Below, piece after piece: positions 24,831 through 35,215 of a stretch of 64,000 nucleotides of DNA. The translations under genes were made by a program, and so were the position numbers. Positions within the stretch are counted from its first letter, which is position 1. Each line of letters starts with the position of its first letter. The stretch comes from Luidia sarsii. Its lineage: Eukaryota > Echinodermata > Asteroidea > Paxillosida > Luidiidae. A model generated the notes under the pieces. That model had not been told where the DNA came from. It saw nothing but the letters and a program-made list of their open reading frames with translations, and did no database searches. The DNA is taken from contig OX465115.1 of NCBI GenBank assembly GCA_949987565.1, forward strand, positions 7,218,566 to 7,282,565, read 5' to 3'.

Positions 24831-25467
24831 GTCAACCCATCCATTGGCATGAACTACCATATGCAATTCCTATGAAGTACATGTAGGCCATAAAAACTTC
24901 AATGTTCAACAGTTGATCGAGGTGGAGAAAGTTAAAAAAAAACCACCACACCAACTTGCCACTGACTCTTGGTGGTGTGGTGGTCGAAACATTTCTTTAA
25001 AAAATTAATTGATGAATATGCAAGAATGCACCTTCAGCTTGATTGGCCACCTTTTCAAGAGGTGGTGTGGAGGAGAAAACACTTTTCAAAAAGTAAGAAA
25101 TATAAAAAAGACACAAAAAATAATAAATATCCACATCCACCTTGACTGGCCACCTTTTGGTTTGGTGGTGTGGAGGAGAAAAGTCTCATGAACAAAAACG
25201 GAAAATATGAATAGACAAAAAACAAATAAAAACACCTCCATCTTGACTGGCCAGCTTTTGGTTAGGTGGTGTGGAGGAGAAAATACTCGTAAAAAAATGA
25301 AAAAATATAAAAAGAAAAACAAAATAAAAAACACCTCCACCTTGACTGGCCCCTTTTGATTCGGTGGTGTGGAGGAGAAAATACTTTAAAAAAAATAAAA
25401 AAATATGAAAAGATCCCCCCAAAATAAAAAAAACCCCAACACCTCCACCTTGACTGGCCACGTTTTG
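24831..25467. repeat. Rearranged fifth unit fragment at the array edge
   Basis: The first 79 bases match the start of the other units. About 1.3 kb is then missing, and the sequence resumes in the hairpin minisatellite at about 24930. At the joint, roughly 19 bases (about 24910-24928) are the reverse complement of bases about 97-115 of unit 1. The minisatellite then runs with diverged monomers to about 25467, where array homology stops. Confidence 0.9.
24930..25467. repeat. Hairpin minisatellite, diverged edge copy
   Basis: Five or so monomers with the same CCACC...GGTGG core but more substitutions than in units 1-4, as expected at the edge of an array. Confidence 0.85.
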
Positions 25468-25730
25468 TCATTCTGTCATGTCAATCCCTCTTTTGTGTTC
25501 ACTCCCCCATTTCTCTCTTTCACCCTTTGCCTTTGATGTTTCCCCCTTCAACTACCTAATCCCTACCCGAATCCTTGCCCTTCCCTAAGATCTCACCCAC
25601 CAGCTATCCCCTTCTTGTGTCATCCATGTCCTTCAAATTTCTCTCTCAAAACTCTCCCCTCAAATTTGTTTTGTCACTAAGCAGTTTCCATTTTTTTTGG
25701 GCATATTTATAAGCCAACTTTGAGAAGTTT
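25468..25730. other. Pyrimidine-rich low-complexity stretch
   Basis: C- and T-rich on the plus strand (CCCCC, CTCTC and TTTC runs), with no gene. It separates the array edge from degenerate minisatellite. Confidence 0.6.
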
Positions 25731-26060
25731 AAAAAAAAAAAGGAAAAACATTCTTTAAAAACCCTTTAAAAATTTAAGAAAAAACACCACACCAAAACAT
25801 TTCTTTAAAAATGGATAAATATGAAAGCACACTTCTTCACCTTGACTGACCACCTTTTGATTTGGTAATGTAGGGGATAATAAATTCCTAAAATGTCAAG
25901 AATATAAAAAGTAAAAAAATATCCACCTTGATGACTGCCCACTTTTTTGTGGTGTGGGGCAAAAACACTATAAAAATGTAAAAAAAAAATGTGAAATATT
26001 AAAAAAGAAAATTCCACCTGGACTGGCCACTTTTTGATGGTATGGAGGATGAAAACATTC
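25731..26060. repeat. Degenerate hairpin-minisatellite remnants
   Basis: Three decayed monomers (about 25838, 25922 and 26015) still show a CACCTTGACTGACCACC-like core with A-rich spacers, but GGTGGTGTGG is eroded. This is older material of the family amplified in 1-25467. Confidence 0.65.
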
Positions 26061-26403
26061 CTAACCCTAATCCCCCAAATTAAAAAGACAAGAGGAAATA
26101 GAAAAGCTGCTGGTGGCAACCTTGCACACCATCACTTGGTTGATGGCCGATTATGCTCATGATCTGGTGTGCAAATTTTATTTATGGAGGAAGGAAAGAA
26201 TGTTCAATTTTACGATTTTAATTACCCCATAGACATGGCAACATGGTTGCAATTTTGTTTATACACCTTTCCTCAACTTGGATCCATGCCAAGTTATGGT
26301 CCTGTAGAATATAAGATTGCATCATAGTTGCACTTGGAAATAAACCAGGGCACAACCAGTCTGATTCATTTGATGTCAAAGGTTATTTAGAGTACACATA
26401 GGT
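26061..26403. other. Unrecognised sequence
   Basis: No gene or clear repeat. The tail (about 26380-26403) carries a GGTTATTTAGAGTACACAT phrase that returns at about 27808. Confidence 0.5.
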
Positions 26404-27512
26404 GTGACTTTGTATCCCTCCTCAGAGCATGGAGGACACATGCATACTAAGCTCCACTCATCCCTCCCCTCACCAGTGATTGATGCCCATGTGCACTGCA
26501 TCACTTGGACTTGTTGTGAAAGGAAGGGCTAGTGGCTCTGAAAAGTGGTTTGGGCACCATTTGCAAGGGATGAAGTGTGTGACTGAACCCGAGCTCACTA
26601 TAGGGGAGATGGTGGTCTCCTCGCTAGGGAGCATTTTCATGCTTGTAATCATGCCATGTGGTGCATATTATGGTGTAGGCACATTATATCAGCTTCTCAA
26701 AGGCACTTCCTGAGTAAGAAAAAGCATACAGGACCTATGAAAAAGATTCCTTTCCTGTGATCCTTTTTTGGGGGGGGGCATGACATGATGCCCCCCCCCC
26801 CACACACTTTTGAAAGTTGGGGGACGGGACATGTCCTTCGGTCCCCTGCCTGTTAATGCCCATGCGTACTATCCCCTTCAATGCCCCAGCGTTTCATGAA
26901 ATCAGGGTGGTTGGGGTTTCCACTGGTCCATGTTGGTTGTGATATCTACCTGACTCCACTCTGACTTTGCATTCCTCCTCAGAGCATGGGGGACCCATGC
27001 ATACTAAGATCGCCTCACCCCTCACCCTCACCAGTGATTGATGCCCATGTGCATTGCATCACTTGGACTTGTTCTGAAAAGAAGGGCTTGTAACAACTCT
27101 GAAAAGTGGATGATGCACCATTTCCAAGGGATGAAGTGTGACTGAACCCGAGCTCACTATAGGGGGGATGGTGGTCTCCCCCCTCCCATTGCTAGGGAGC
27201 ATTTTCAAGCTTGTAATCATGCCATTTGGTGCATATAATGGTGTAGGCACATTGTATCTGCACTTTGTGAGTAAGAAAAAGTATGTGACCTATGAAAAAG
27301 AGTCCTTTCCTTTTTTTTTGGGGGGGGGGGCATGATATGATGTAGGCTACCCCCCTCCCCAACACACACACTTTTGAAAGTTGGAGGACGGGACATGTCC
27401 TTCCATTCCCTGCCTGTTAATGCCCCCGTGTGCTATCCCCTTAAATGCCCCAGCGTTTCATGAAATCAGGGTGGTTGGGCTTTCCACTGGTCCATGTTGG
27501 TGGTGATATCTA
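26404..27512. repeat. Tandem duplication of a roughly 555-bp block
   Basis: 26404-26952 and about 26960-27512 are collinear. Each holds a CCTCAGAGCATGG phrase, then the module starting CCTCACCAGTGATTGATGCC (26468 and 27026), a G-run/C-run hairpin, a GACGGGACATGTCCTT word, and an end near GTGATATCTACCTG. At 26770-26799 nine Gs plus CAT pair with ATG plus nine Cs over a 6-nt loop. No coding function is apparent. Confidence 0.8.
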
Positions 27513-28981
27513 CCTGGTTGTCAGTGAAGATGATGTGGGTCTTGTTTGTTCTGTGTGTCTTCATGATGGAGGTATCTATGAAGGAATTTGATGACTATCT
27601 AACTGCCTCTCTTCATCTTACATGGAACCCTGACATAATCTATTCTCTAATTTCCTTTCTATTCAAACCTGACTCCTTTAGAAAAACTTCTTTTGTTTCA
27701 CATAATTATAGGGCTTAAAGGAATACATTTTGGTCACTTTTGCAACATAGCTTCTTCATACACAGAGCTACCATGTCAATCCTTCCAGTTCTTTGTGCAC
27801 TGCCATATAGGTTATTTAGAGTACACATGGGTACTTGACTCCACTCTGACTTTGTATCCCTCCTCAGAGCATGGGAGACCCATGCATACTGAGATCCACT
27901 CACCCCTTCCCCTCACCAGTGATTGATGCTTGCATCACTTGGACTTGTTGTGAAAGGAAGGGGCTAAGTGGATGGGGCACCATTTCCAAGGGATGAAGTG
28001 ACTGAACCCGAGCTCACTAGGGGGGAAGGTGGTCTCCCCCTCCCATACTAGGGAGCATTTTCATCATTTTTAATCATGACATTATAGGTGCATATTATGG
28101 TGTAGGCACATTGCATCAGCTTCTCAAAGGCACTTCATGAGTAAGAAAAGGTTTGTGACCTATGAAAAAGAGTCCTTTCCTGTGATACTTGTGACGACCA
28201 AACACTGTTTTTAGAGGGGCGTGATTTGATGCCCCCACCTCACACACACTTTTGAAAGTTGGGGGACGGGACATGTCCTTCCGTCCCCTGCCTGTTAATG
28301 CTTCTTCATACACAGAGCTACCATGTCAATCCTTGTCCAGTTCTTCCTGCACTGCCACAGGTATTGATACATTAGGTATTAATACAGTCACAGATGATGT
28401 GATGCGAGTATCCAGTGGTGAGAAAATACTAAATTCTTTTCTTTCCAACTGCCAATTAGTTGGCACCATTTTTGCTAATTTCTTCTATCTAATGTCTGTC
28501 TCCTTGCCATGGCTCCATGGCTTCTTTGGGGCAAGCCAAACTTCCTTAGGGCTCCTTCCAGGCCTATAGTATAACCCAGCCTGCTCGTAGTCCCGTGAAA
28601 AGATTTTGCCTTGTTTTCAGGATGGTCTGTGCAGAAAAGTGTTACCTTCTTCATTTCATTTCAGTACATCAGGAATGGCTTCTTATGAACAGCTCGATCC
28701 TTATCAGCAGCCAATGTGTTGTACTGTCAAATTTACTGTCATCTAAAAGAGTTGAAACACTTAGAAAATGTGGGAAAACTTATCAAATACTTCTTCATTT
28801 TGGTATTCCGTTGAACTAAATAGCATCATCATTTGTGTAGCTTGTTAAAGTATTGTATTTTTTTTTATTCTAACTGTCTTGTTTAACTTTATATTCTGTA
28901 GGAGGATGTGTGCATATTGTAGCCTTTTGACAATGGCCATAGCCAGTGGAAAATTTGTGTCATGCACTGTTACATTGAGAC
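27513..28981. repeat. Segmental duplication copy A, left part
   Basis: 27564-27747 aligns to 36841-37016, and 28526-28981 aligns to 37016-37484, so copy B lacks what lies between. The sequence ends ATTGAGAC directly at the LTR retrotransposon; in copy B the same sequence runs on uninterrupted. No gene is recognised. Confidence 0.8.
27911..28300. repeat. CCTCACCAGTGATTGATGC module, third copy
   Basis: Same module as at 26468 and 27026, from CCTCACCAGTGATTGATGC to CCTGCCTGTTAATGC, with a decayed G/C hairpin near 28200. It is followed by a duplicated CTTCTTCATACACAGAGCTA phrase (also at about 27751). Confidence 0.75.
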
Positions 28982-29699
28982 TGTTACGTCCCTACTGCAC
29001 TCAGTCACATTCCGTTGACCAGCTACCAACATTCAGAATATCCTTTCGGGCTTTTGGACCGTTATGGTCGGTTGGGCACATTGTTATAGAAACCAATATA
29101 AGCTATCTGAGCAATTGATGTTCAGGGTTTGTGCTCGTGAAAAGATCGTGCAGTGCAGCGTGGGTCCAGCGTCTCCCTGAACCACACCGACGCCCCTCGC
29201 CTTGCTGACGATGACTGGATGAGCTGCTTCTGGCTGAAGCTCCACACCACTGGATGCTGTCATGGCCTTGGAGACCCGTCCGGCCGCCGGTGCTGATCTG
29301 AGACGTTGACTGCCCTGCTTGATGGTCTTACGGGAGACGCTGGCCGCCCATGTTCGATGGCCTACTGGAGGCGTTGGCCCATGCCTGCACTGCATCCGGA
29401 TCGGGCACTAACTGGAGCGGGCCTTACCCGTTAAGCGAGGTATTTTGTTATCTTTAATTGTGATGTATTAACCTTGCTTTTTCCGCCTAGCATTAGTTGC
29501 TGACCTCAGTTCACTATTGAATTGCAAGCTTGCTAAGTATTCTTTCTCCGTAATGTAATTCTGTAATTTGTTATTAGGTTATTTCATTCTAGTATTAAAT
29601 TTGATTGATTATCCTATTTGCTTGTCAGCCACCCGTTTTCCTTTTTACCAAAACGTCTTCTGTCTTGACTTCGAAAACAGCCCCCTTTGGCACGTAACA
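28982..29699 (+). repeat. 5' LTR
   Basis: 718 bp from TGTTACGTCCC to CACGTAACA, with TG...CA ends. It differs from the 3' LTR by many substitutions and small indels, so the insertion is not recent. Confidence 0.92.
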
Positions 29700-29708
29700 G
29701 GCTACATT

Positions 29709-29726
29709 TGGGGGCCTGTCCAGGAG
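29709..29726 (+). other. Primer-binding site, tRNA-Pro-like
   Basis: TGGGGGCCTGTCCAGGAG lies 9 bases after the 5' LTR. It resembles the proline-tRNA binding site used by several retroelements (TGGGGGCTCGTCC core) with a few differences. Confidence 0.6.
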
Positions 29727-29793
29727 AGAACTAAAAAAAAAAAAATCCTTTTTTTCTGCAAACATTTTTTGTTGTTGCTCAAGTACAAACAAA

Positions 29794-30290
29794 ATGTCAA
29801 GCAAATTTGATATATGCAACTTTATTTCCGATTTTGAGATTTCCCCTTCAGAACATAAAGTTGGGTCATTGAAACGGTCAGAACTATTTGAAGTAGCTAA
29901 GTATTATGATGTCTCTGTCCCCACGAGTATGAAAAAAGCCGACCTGAGGGCGGTGCTTGTGGAGTTCTTTGTTGACGAAGGCATGATAGAAATGCCTACA
30001 CAGAAAGCTGGTTCTGAGTATACACAAGAGGCCGTTATAAGGCTGAAAGAACTCAAATCAAACAAAGAAAGCGGGGAGAAGTCGAATTAGGTTTAGCACA
30101 ATTGACTCGAGCGTCCACACCAACACAATCCAGTGCGTTTGACCCAAGCAAACACATTCGCTTGGTTCCGCCGTTTTAAGATAAAGAGATAGACAAATAC
30201 TTTCAGCATTTTGAGAAGGTAGCGGATAGGCTTCAATGGCCATCAGAAATGCGCACCTTGTTATTGCAAAGTTGTTGGAATTACTCCACA
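29794..30290 (+). pseudogene. gag remnant
   Basis: An open frame of 98 codons (29794-30090) begins MSSKFDI. Residues about 25-66 form a charged helical pattern (LKRSELFEVAKYYDV, then MKKADLRAVLVEFFVDE) like the N-terminal region of Gag in Gmr1-type gypsy elements. After its stop another frame continues with gag-like sequence (around FDPSKHIRLVPPF), interrupted by TAA at about 30179, and breaks off after TLLLQS near 30267. The rest of gag, including any zinc knuckle, is missing. Confidence 0.6.
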
Positions 30291-30764
30291 TAAGGGTTTA
30301 GAGGGTGTGACATTACTCCTAGGCAACGATATTGCGAGTCGTACGGTTGTAGTCAAACCCATTATGCGTTCCTATGTAGATAGTGATCATCACTCTACCA
30401 ATACTCGATCCATGGCGTCTGATGCCAAACAGGTTGTTAAGCAACCTCAATTGGATATTGACTTAAGTAAGCTTTTTATGCATGATGACGTTGATAATTC
30501 CCCTAAAGATGGAAAACTGGGTGAAACTTCACAAAGTTGTAATGATGCCAATGCTGATATATTGAGTGACATTTTTATCAGCCGAGAGAATCTAGTAGCT
30601 GAACAGAAGAAGGATCCCGAACTAGTTAAAATTAGTAAAAGAGCTTTAACGGAGGCCAAGGGAGCAAAAGTTCCTGAGTGTTTCTATTTTAAAAGGGATA
30701 TACTAATGCGTAAGTGGCAACCACCACAAATTCCTGCCGATCAAGAGTAGGAGATTTTTAAACA
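30291..30764 (+). pseudogene. Protease end and integrase N-terminal linker remnant
   Basis: The frame from 30307 starts with VTLLLGNDIA-type sequence (first residues TLLLGNDIAS), the phrase that ends the aspartic protease domain of this family. It then runs through a Ser/Asp-rich linker and a QKKDPELVKISKRA helix typical of the stretch before the integrase zinc finger, and stops at 30748-30750 (TAG). The catalytic DTG part of protease is deleted. Confidence 0.6.
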
Positions 30765-31056
30765 AATCATCATTCCCAAGGCTTACCAAACTCACATCAT
30801 ATCGATGGCACATGACTCCCCGATGGCTGGTCATTTGGGGGTGACTAAGACATGTAATCGTCTTTTACAACATTTCGTTTGGCACAATGAAAATGTAAAT
30901 GTGTATATTGATGACTTAGTTGTATATAGTGATACATGGGAAGACCATATTGGTCACACCAGGTCACTGTTTGATAAACTTTCGCAAGCGAAACTGACGG
31001 TAAACCTTCTAAAAAGCCACATGGCAAAAGCAAAGGTTAAAATTTCTGGGACATGA
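30765..31056 (+). pseudogene. Integrase zinc-finger fragment fused to reverse transcriptase
   Basis: The frame starting at 30805 has HDSPMAGHLGVTKT, giving the two histidines of the HHCC integrase zinc finger at 30811 and 30832. It passes directly, after W at 30880, into VNVYIDDLVVYSD with the RT catalytic YIDD at 30904-30915, followed by a thumb-like helix. The two cysteines, the integrase DDE core and most of RT have been deleted in frame near 30883-30900. Only a pseudogene is supported. Confidence 0.75.
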
Positions 31057-31626
31057 AATTGGACAAGGTGAAATTTGTACTGTGAACTCCAAGGTAGAAG
31101 CGATCTGTAAATTCCCAGAACCTCAATCGAAAAAATGCGTGGCTGGATATTACAGAAAATTTTGCAGAAACTTCTCAGATGTAGTTGAACCTTTAACAAA
31201 CTTGTTGAAGAAGAACTCAAAGTTCAATTGGACAAGTGAATGTACCCAAGCATTTGAGAATGTGAAAACCATGCTATCATCTGCTCCCATTCTCTGTGCT
31301 CCCGATTTCAGTAAACCATTTGCTCTTGCTGTTGACGCCAGTGATGTCGGCAAGGTTCAGTTTTAATGCAAGAGGATAACCAAGGGATTATGCACCCTGT
31401 TAGCTACATGTGTGTACTTCTCTAAGAAACTAATTTTTAAATGACCATCAAAGAAGATATTCTACGATTGAGGAGGAAGCCTTGGCGCTAATATCTAAAT
31501 AAAGATGAAAGGGAAAAATCAAAATTTAATGAGATGGAGTTTGTGTCTCCAGGAGTTTCTCTTGGACATCCGTCACATTAAAGGGAAAGATAATGTAATA
31601 GCCGACACCTTATCTAGAATTTACTA
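31057..31626 (+). pseudogene. RT connection and RNase H remnant
   Basis: After a frameshift near 31050, the frame from 31082 carries GYYRKFCRNFSDVVEPLTNL and then FALAVDASDVG, where D at 31334-31336 is the first RNase H acidic residue. Later frames show an EEEALAL-like stretch (near 31470) and, at about 31565-31626, IRHIKGKDNVIADTLSRIY, the usual end of this polyprotein. At least two further frameshifts and stops intervene. Confidence 0.75.
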
Positions 31627-31700
31627 ATAAAAAATGTATGTCTTTGTATATTGATTTCTTTAGTGCCACTGCAAATTTACCCTGTAGTAAAATTCCTGAA

Positions 31701-31710
31701 GAGGGGGGAT
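31701..31710 (+). other. Polypurine tract
   Basis: AGAGGGGGGA lies immediately upstream of the 3' LTR, as expected for plus-strand priming. Confidence 0.75.
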
Positions 31711-32437
31711 GTTACGTCCCTACTGCTCTCGGTCATATTCCGTTGACCTGCTACCTACATTCGGATAATCCTTTCGGGCTTTTGGACCATTATGGTCGGT
31801 TGGGCACATTCTTATAGAAACCAATATAAGCTCTGAGCAATTGTTGTTCGGGGTTAGTGCTCGTGAAAAGATCGTGCAGTGCAGCGTGGGTCCAACGTCT
31901 CCCTGAACCACACCGACGCCCCTCGCCTTGCTGACGATGACTGGACGAGCTGCCTCTGGCTGAAGCTCCACACCACTGGATGCTGTCGTGGCCTTGGAGA
32001 CCCGTCCGGCCGCCAGTGCTGAGACGTTGACTGCCCTGCTTGATGGTCCTACATGTACGGGAGATGCTGGGCACCCATGCTCGATGGCCTATGGGAGGCA
32101 TTGGCCCATGCCTGCACTGCATCCGGATCGGGCACTAACCGGAGTGGGCCTAACCCGTTAAGCGATGTATTTTGTTATCTTTAATTGTGATGTATTAACC
32201 TTGCTTTTTCCGCCTACCATTAGTTGCTGACCTCAGTTCACTAAATTGCAAGCTTGCTAAGTATTCTTTCTCCATAATGTAATTCTGTAATTTGTTATTA
32301 GTAAGTTGTTTCATTCTAGTATTAAATTTGATTGATTATCCTATTTGCTTGTCAGCCACCCGTTTTCCTTTTTACCAAAACGTCTTCTGTCTTGACTTCG
32401 GGGTTTTCTTTGAAAACAGCCCCGTTGGCACGTAACA
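31711..32437 (+). repeat. 3' LTR
   Basis: 727 bp from TGTTACGTCCC to GGCACGTAACA, followed by the AGAC target duplication. It has an extra segment of about 12 bases near 32400 relative to the 5' LTR. Confidence 0.92.
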
Positions 32438-33127
32438 AGACCATGGTGTAATTGGTGAAAATTTAAATTGAGTATCCTGTACATATCTTACCATGGCATG
32501 TAAAGACAATGAGTACTTGATCTGAATAGGAAGTGCGGACCAGCCCCACCTGGTGGTAGGTTGGCCTTAATGCGCCTATTTGGTCATAAGTAATCAGGTG
32601 TCAATGACTCAATTAAGTGTCAGGATTTTTCAATACCGGTAACTTTCGTGCATGTTTTTAGGTTTACTCATTATCAGCATGATGTTAGGTTCATAATGGG
32701 TAGATAAATTATGCTTTTGTTTTAAATGTAATCCTGGTAAGATCGTTTATCCAACTTATTGTAAGGCGGTTGAAAACTATCATAATCATAACATCAATTT
32801 AACCCTGCATGGCACATCCTCTTTAACCCTCTCCCTTTGTTACTATTACTACAGTAGAAACACCCATTCCCTTTACGACCATGGTGAAAACACACCTTTT
32901 TAATTCATAAATTAAATCCTATAATCACAAACTCAGATGAGTTGATCGAGGGAGGTGCACACAATGTTATTCCTTGTATGCGTGATCTCATTTTTTTGCA
33001 TTGCTCTTCATACGGGTATAATTTACAGTATTTATTCAAGTTCTGGTTGTAAAATGTAGACAGACAATGGTGCGCTTATAAACAGCTGTATTAAGTGCCT
33101 TTAAAATGTAATTATGTATTACTATTG

Positions 33128-33287
33128 GTGATATACAAAAATGTTGCAAACTGCTTACTGACTAAAATTACCAAAATGTAAATCTTAAAATTTAGTGGGC
33201 CTGACGTTTCCTAGCAGGACCTTTTCTCTCTGCCTTTGAGAAAGGTCCTGCTAGGATCGAAACATCAGGCCCACTAAAATTTAAGAT
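33128..33287 (+). mobile_element. 160-bp hairpin element, copy in A
   Basis: Starts GTGATATACAAAAATG. A roughly 55-bp leader is followed by inverted arms (about 33183-33224 and 33239-33286) with a short loop. The left arm lacks four bases (CGAT) relative to the right. It is flanked by a 14-15 bp direct repeat TATGTATTACTATTG (33113-33127 and 33287-33301). The matching site in copy B (about 40735) has no element. The arms carry AGGTCCTGCTAGGATCGAAAC, written here in two parts as AGGTCCTGCT and AGGATCGAAAC. Confidence 0.85.
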
Positions 33288-33350
33288 ATGTATTACTATT
33301 GTTAAAATGTTTCTACTGTTTCTAAAAATGACATGCTAGAGGTTCTGAAT

Positions 33351-33436
33351 GCATGCTAGTTGTCCTAAAAATCCGAAGTTCGCCGAAATATTTTAATGTT
33401 TCAGTGAAATTGGGATTTTTAGGACAACTAGCATGC
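33351..33436. repeat. Perfect 24-bp inverted repeat
   Basis: The arm at 33351-33374 (begins GCATGCTAGTTGTCC) and its exact reverse complement at 33413-33436 enclose a 38-nt loop. In copy B (about 40767-40857) the left arm survives and the right arm is shortened to about 13 bases. Confidence 0.85.
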
Positions 33437-33530
33437 ATGCTGGTTGCCTAATGCATAAAACACAGTTGAAATTGAAGAATTAGTGTCACTAGTGGCCACT
33501 AAGGTTTGTGGTGTGATGCTTTTCTAGAAT

Positions 33531-33603
33531 GCTTGTTGGTCAAATGGCTAAGACGGCTGCTCTAGAAAGCAGGAGGTGCAGGTTTGAATCCTGCCCAAGC
33601 TGC
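33531..33603 (+). pseudogene. tRNA-Ser-like module, copy A
   Basis: A box-A-like TGGTCAAATGG is followed by CTAGAAA, a T-arm GCAGG-TTTGAAT-CCTGC with box B, and a CAAGCTGC end. The order resembles tRNA-Ser(AGA), but the anticodon stem does not pair properly. It is probably a tRNA-derived repeat or pseudogene. Confidence 0.5.
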
Positions 33604-34090
33604 GAATATCATTCTTGCAGACAATGTGGAAAAGCACCGAGTAACAGCGCAACATATCTGGCTGGACGTTTCCACTTGACATGACCAAAACAAACCCAAC
33701 CAAATTGAAAGTAGGCCCCAATGTTGGATCATAGAGAAAGAAACATGAACAAGTAAGAGGGACCAGTTTTCTCTGAATCAATATTTTTGAAAATGCCAGG
33801 CCCTAACTGCCAACACAATAACAACCAAAAACTATCTATAGGCCAAGATGTTAAATCACAGAAACATTGTATTTCTGCTTTAACCTAAATCAGCAACAAA
33901 CAAATCGTACAAATGTATTTTATAAATCCAAATTCATTAACTTGCCGATAGAAACTGGATCAGGGTAGTAGTACCGTACATGTATTTCAGTGATGAGTAA
34001 AAGATGGTTCCACAATGTGTTACCCTAAAAAGTTTCACAAAATTCATAAACATCTCGCTGCATGTAAATTAAAGCTCATGATAAAGCTTT

Positions 34091-34540
34091 TGTAGTTGTA
34101 CTGTACCTTACAGGGCCCTGCTTGAAATTGGAACACACATGGCTTGTGCCAACTTCATGATTGTCTGAAGATGTAAACGCTGGTCTGGCTATGCAAAAAG
34201 GATGTCCCCAGATCTGTTGCCCTCAAAACTAATCGCCATTGTTCTGCCTGTATTGCAGGAAGAATGATGCTGGAATTCCCCGAGATATTTAATGTTTCAA
34301 TGAACAGTGAAAACTAGCATACATGCATGCTTGTAGTTGTACTGTACCTTACAGGGCCCTGCTTGAAATTGGAACACACATGGCTTGAGCCAGTCTGGAC
34401 AGCATGCATAGGCAATTTCATGATTGTCTGAAGATGTAAAGTCTGGTTTTGGCTGTGCGAACAGGATGTCCCCAGATCTGTTGCCCTCAAAACTAATCAG
34501 CATTGTTCTGCCTGTATTGCAGGAAGAATGATGCTGGTTA
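34091..34540. repeat. Tandem duplication of about 240 bp, copy A only
   Basis: The block from TGTAGTTGTACTGTACC to AGAATGATGCTGG occurs at 34091-34272 and again from about 34331. The intervening bases (CGAGATATTTAATGTTTCAA) match sequence at about 40810. Copy B has a single block at about 41548-41748. Confidence 0.8.
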
Positions 34541-34869
34541 GCTGAGGTCATGCAGTCTAGGGACTAGGGCCGGCCTTCCTCTGATTAGTATGTGCCTCAA
34601 ATCAAAATCAGCACTGGTCTACCTGTATTGCAGGAAGATTGGTGCTGGTTTGCTGAGGCCATGCTGTCAAAGGACTAGGGCTGGCTTTTGCATAGTTTTT
34701 GTACCTTATCATCAGGGGTCCTGTCAGGTTAGAGGAAACTGCATCACCATTCAAAGCAAATCAAATAGATTCATAGATAGGCCCTATATCATCAGTGATT
34801 AACCTGTGTCTATCAAGAACAAAAAGCATCCCCCTGCATATGAGCTGCTACATGAGGATGAAAAATCCT

Positions 34870-35215
34870 TTAACTGCTGGCCACTTTGTGGTGTGGGGGG
34901 TTAAACAAAATTCTTAACAAATCTAACAAAACAACCATCTTGACTAGCCTTGACTCTGGGTTAAAAAAAAATAAAAAAAATGAAGCCCTCACCTTGACTG
35001 GCCACTTTGTGGTGTGGTGGTGAAAAAAAATAAAAAATTAAGCCCTCACCTTGACTGGCCACTTTGTGGTGTGGTGGTGAAAAAAAAAAATTAAGCCCCC
35101 ACCTTGACTGGCCATTTTGTGGTGTGGTGGTGAAAAAAAAAATGAATATCCACTATGTGGTATGGGGGTGACAACAATCCTTAAAAAAAAAAAGAAAAAA
35201 AAAATATCAACTGAC
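34870..35215. repeat. Hairpin minisatellite, short-monomer version, copy A
   Basis: Five or six monomers of about 60-65 bp with CACCTTGACTGGCCACTTTGTGGTGTGGTGG cores separated by A-runs; the core is given here as CACCTTGACTGGCCAC and GTGGTGTGGTGG. Same family as the arrays at 1418 and 24930, with shorter spacers. Confidence 0.85.

Larger units (their letters stand above)
28982..32437 (+). mobile_element. Degenerate Ty3/gypsy LTR retrotransposon, Gmr1-like domain order
   Basis: 3.46 kb with two LTRs beginning TGTTACG and ending CGTAACA, flanked by AGAC on both sides (28978-28981 and 32438-32441). Internal remains run gag, end of protease, integrase zinc region, reverse transcriptase YIDD, RNase H start, and a terminal phrase typical of the RNase H end, then the polypurine tract. 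Integrase ahead of RT is the order described for Gmr1-like gypsy elements of deuterostomes. Most of gag, protease, the integrase core and the RT fingers/palm are deleted, and frames are broken by stops and shifts, so it is non-autonomous. Copy B of the segmental duplication has the empty site at about 37484. Confidence 0.9.

Noticed and set aside
30307..30750. Independent gene of 147 codons
   Set aside because: It sits between the LTRs and carries protease-end and pre-integrase signatures, so it is a fragment of the retrotransposon polyprotein.
28982..32437. Endogenous retrovirus with envelope
   Set aside because: No envelope-like frame lies between the RNase H end and the 3' LTR; the polypurine tract follows within about 80 bases.
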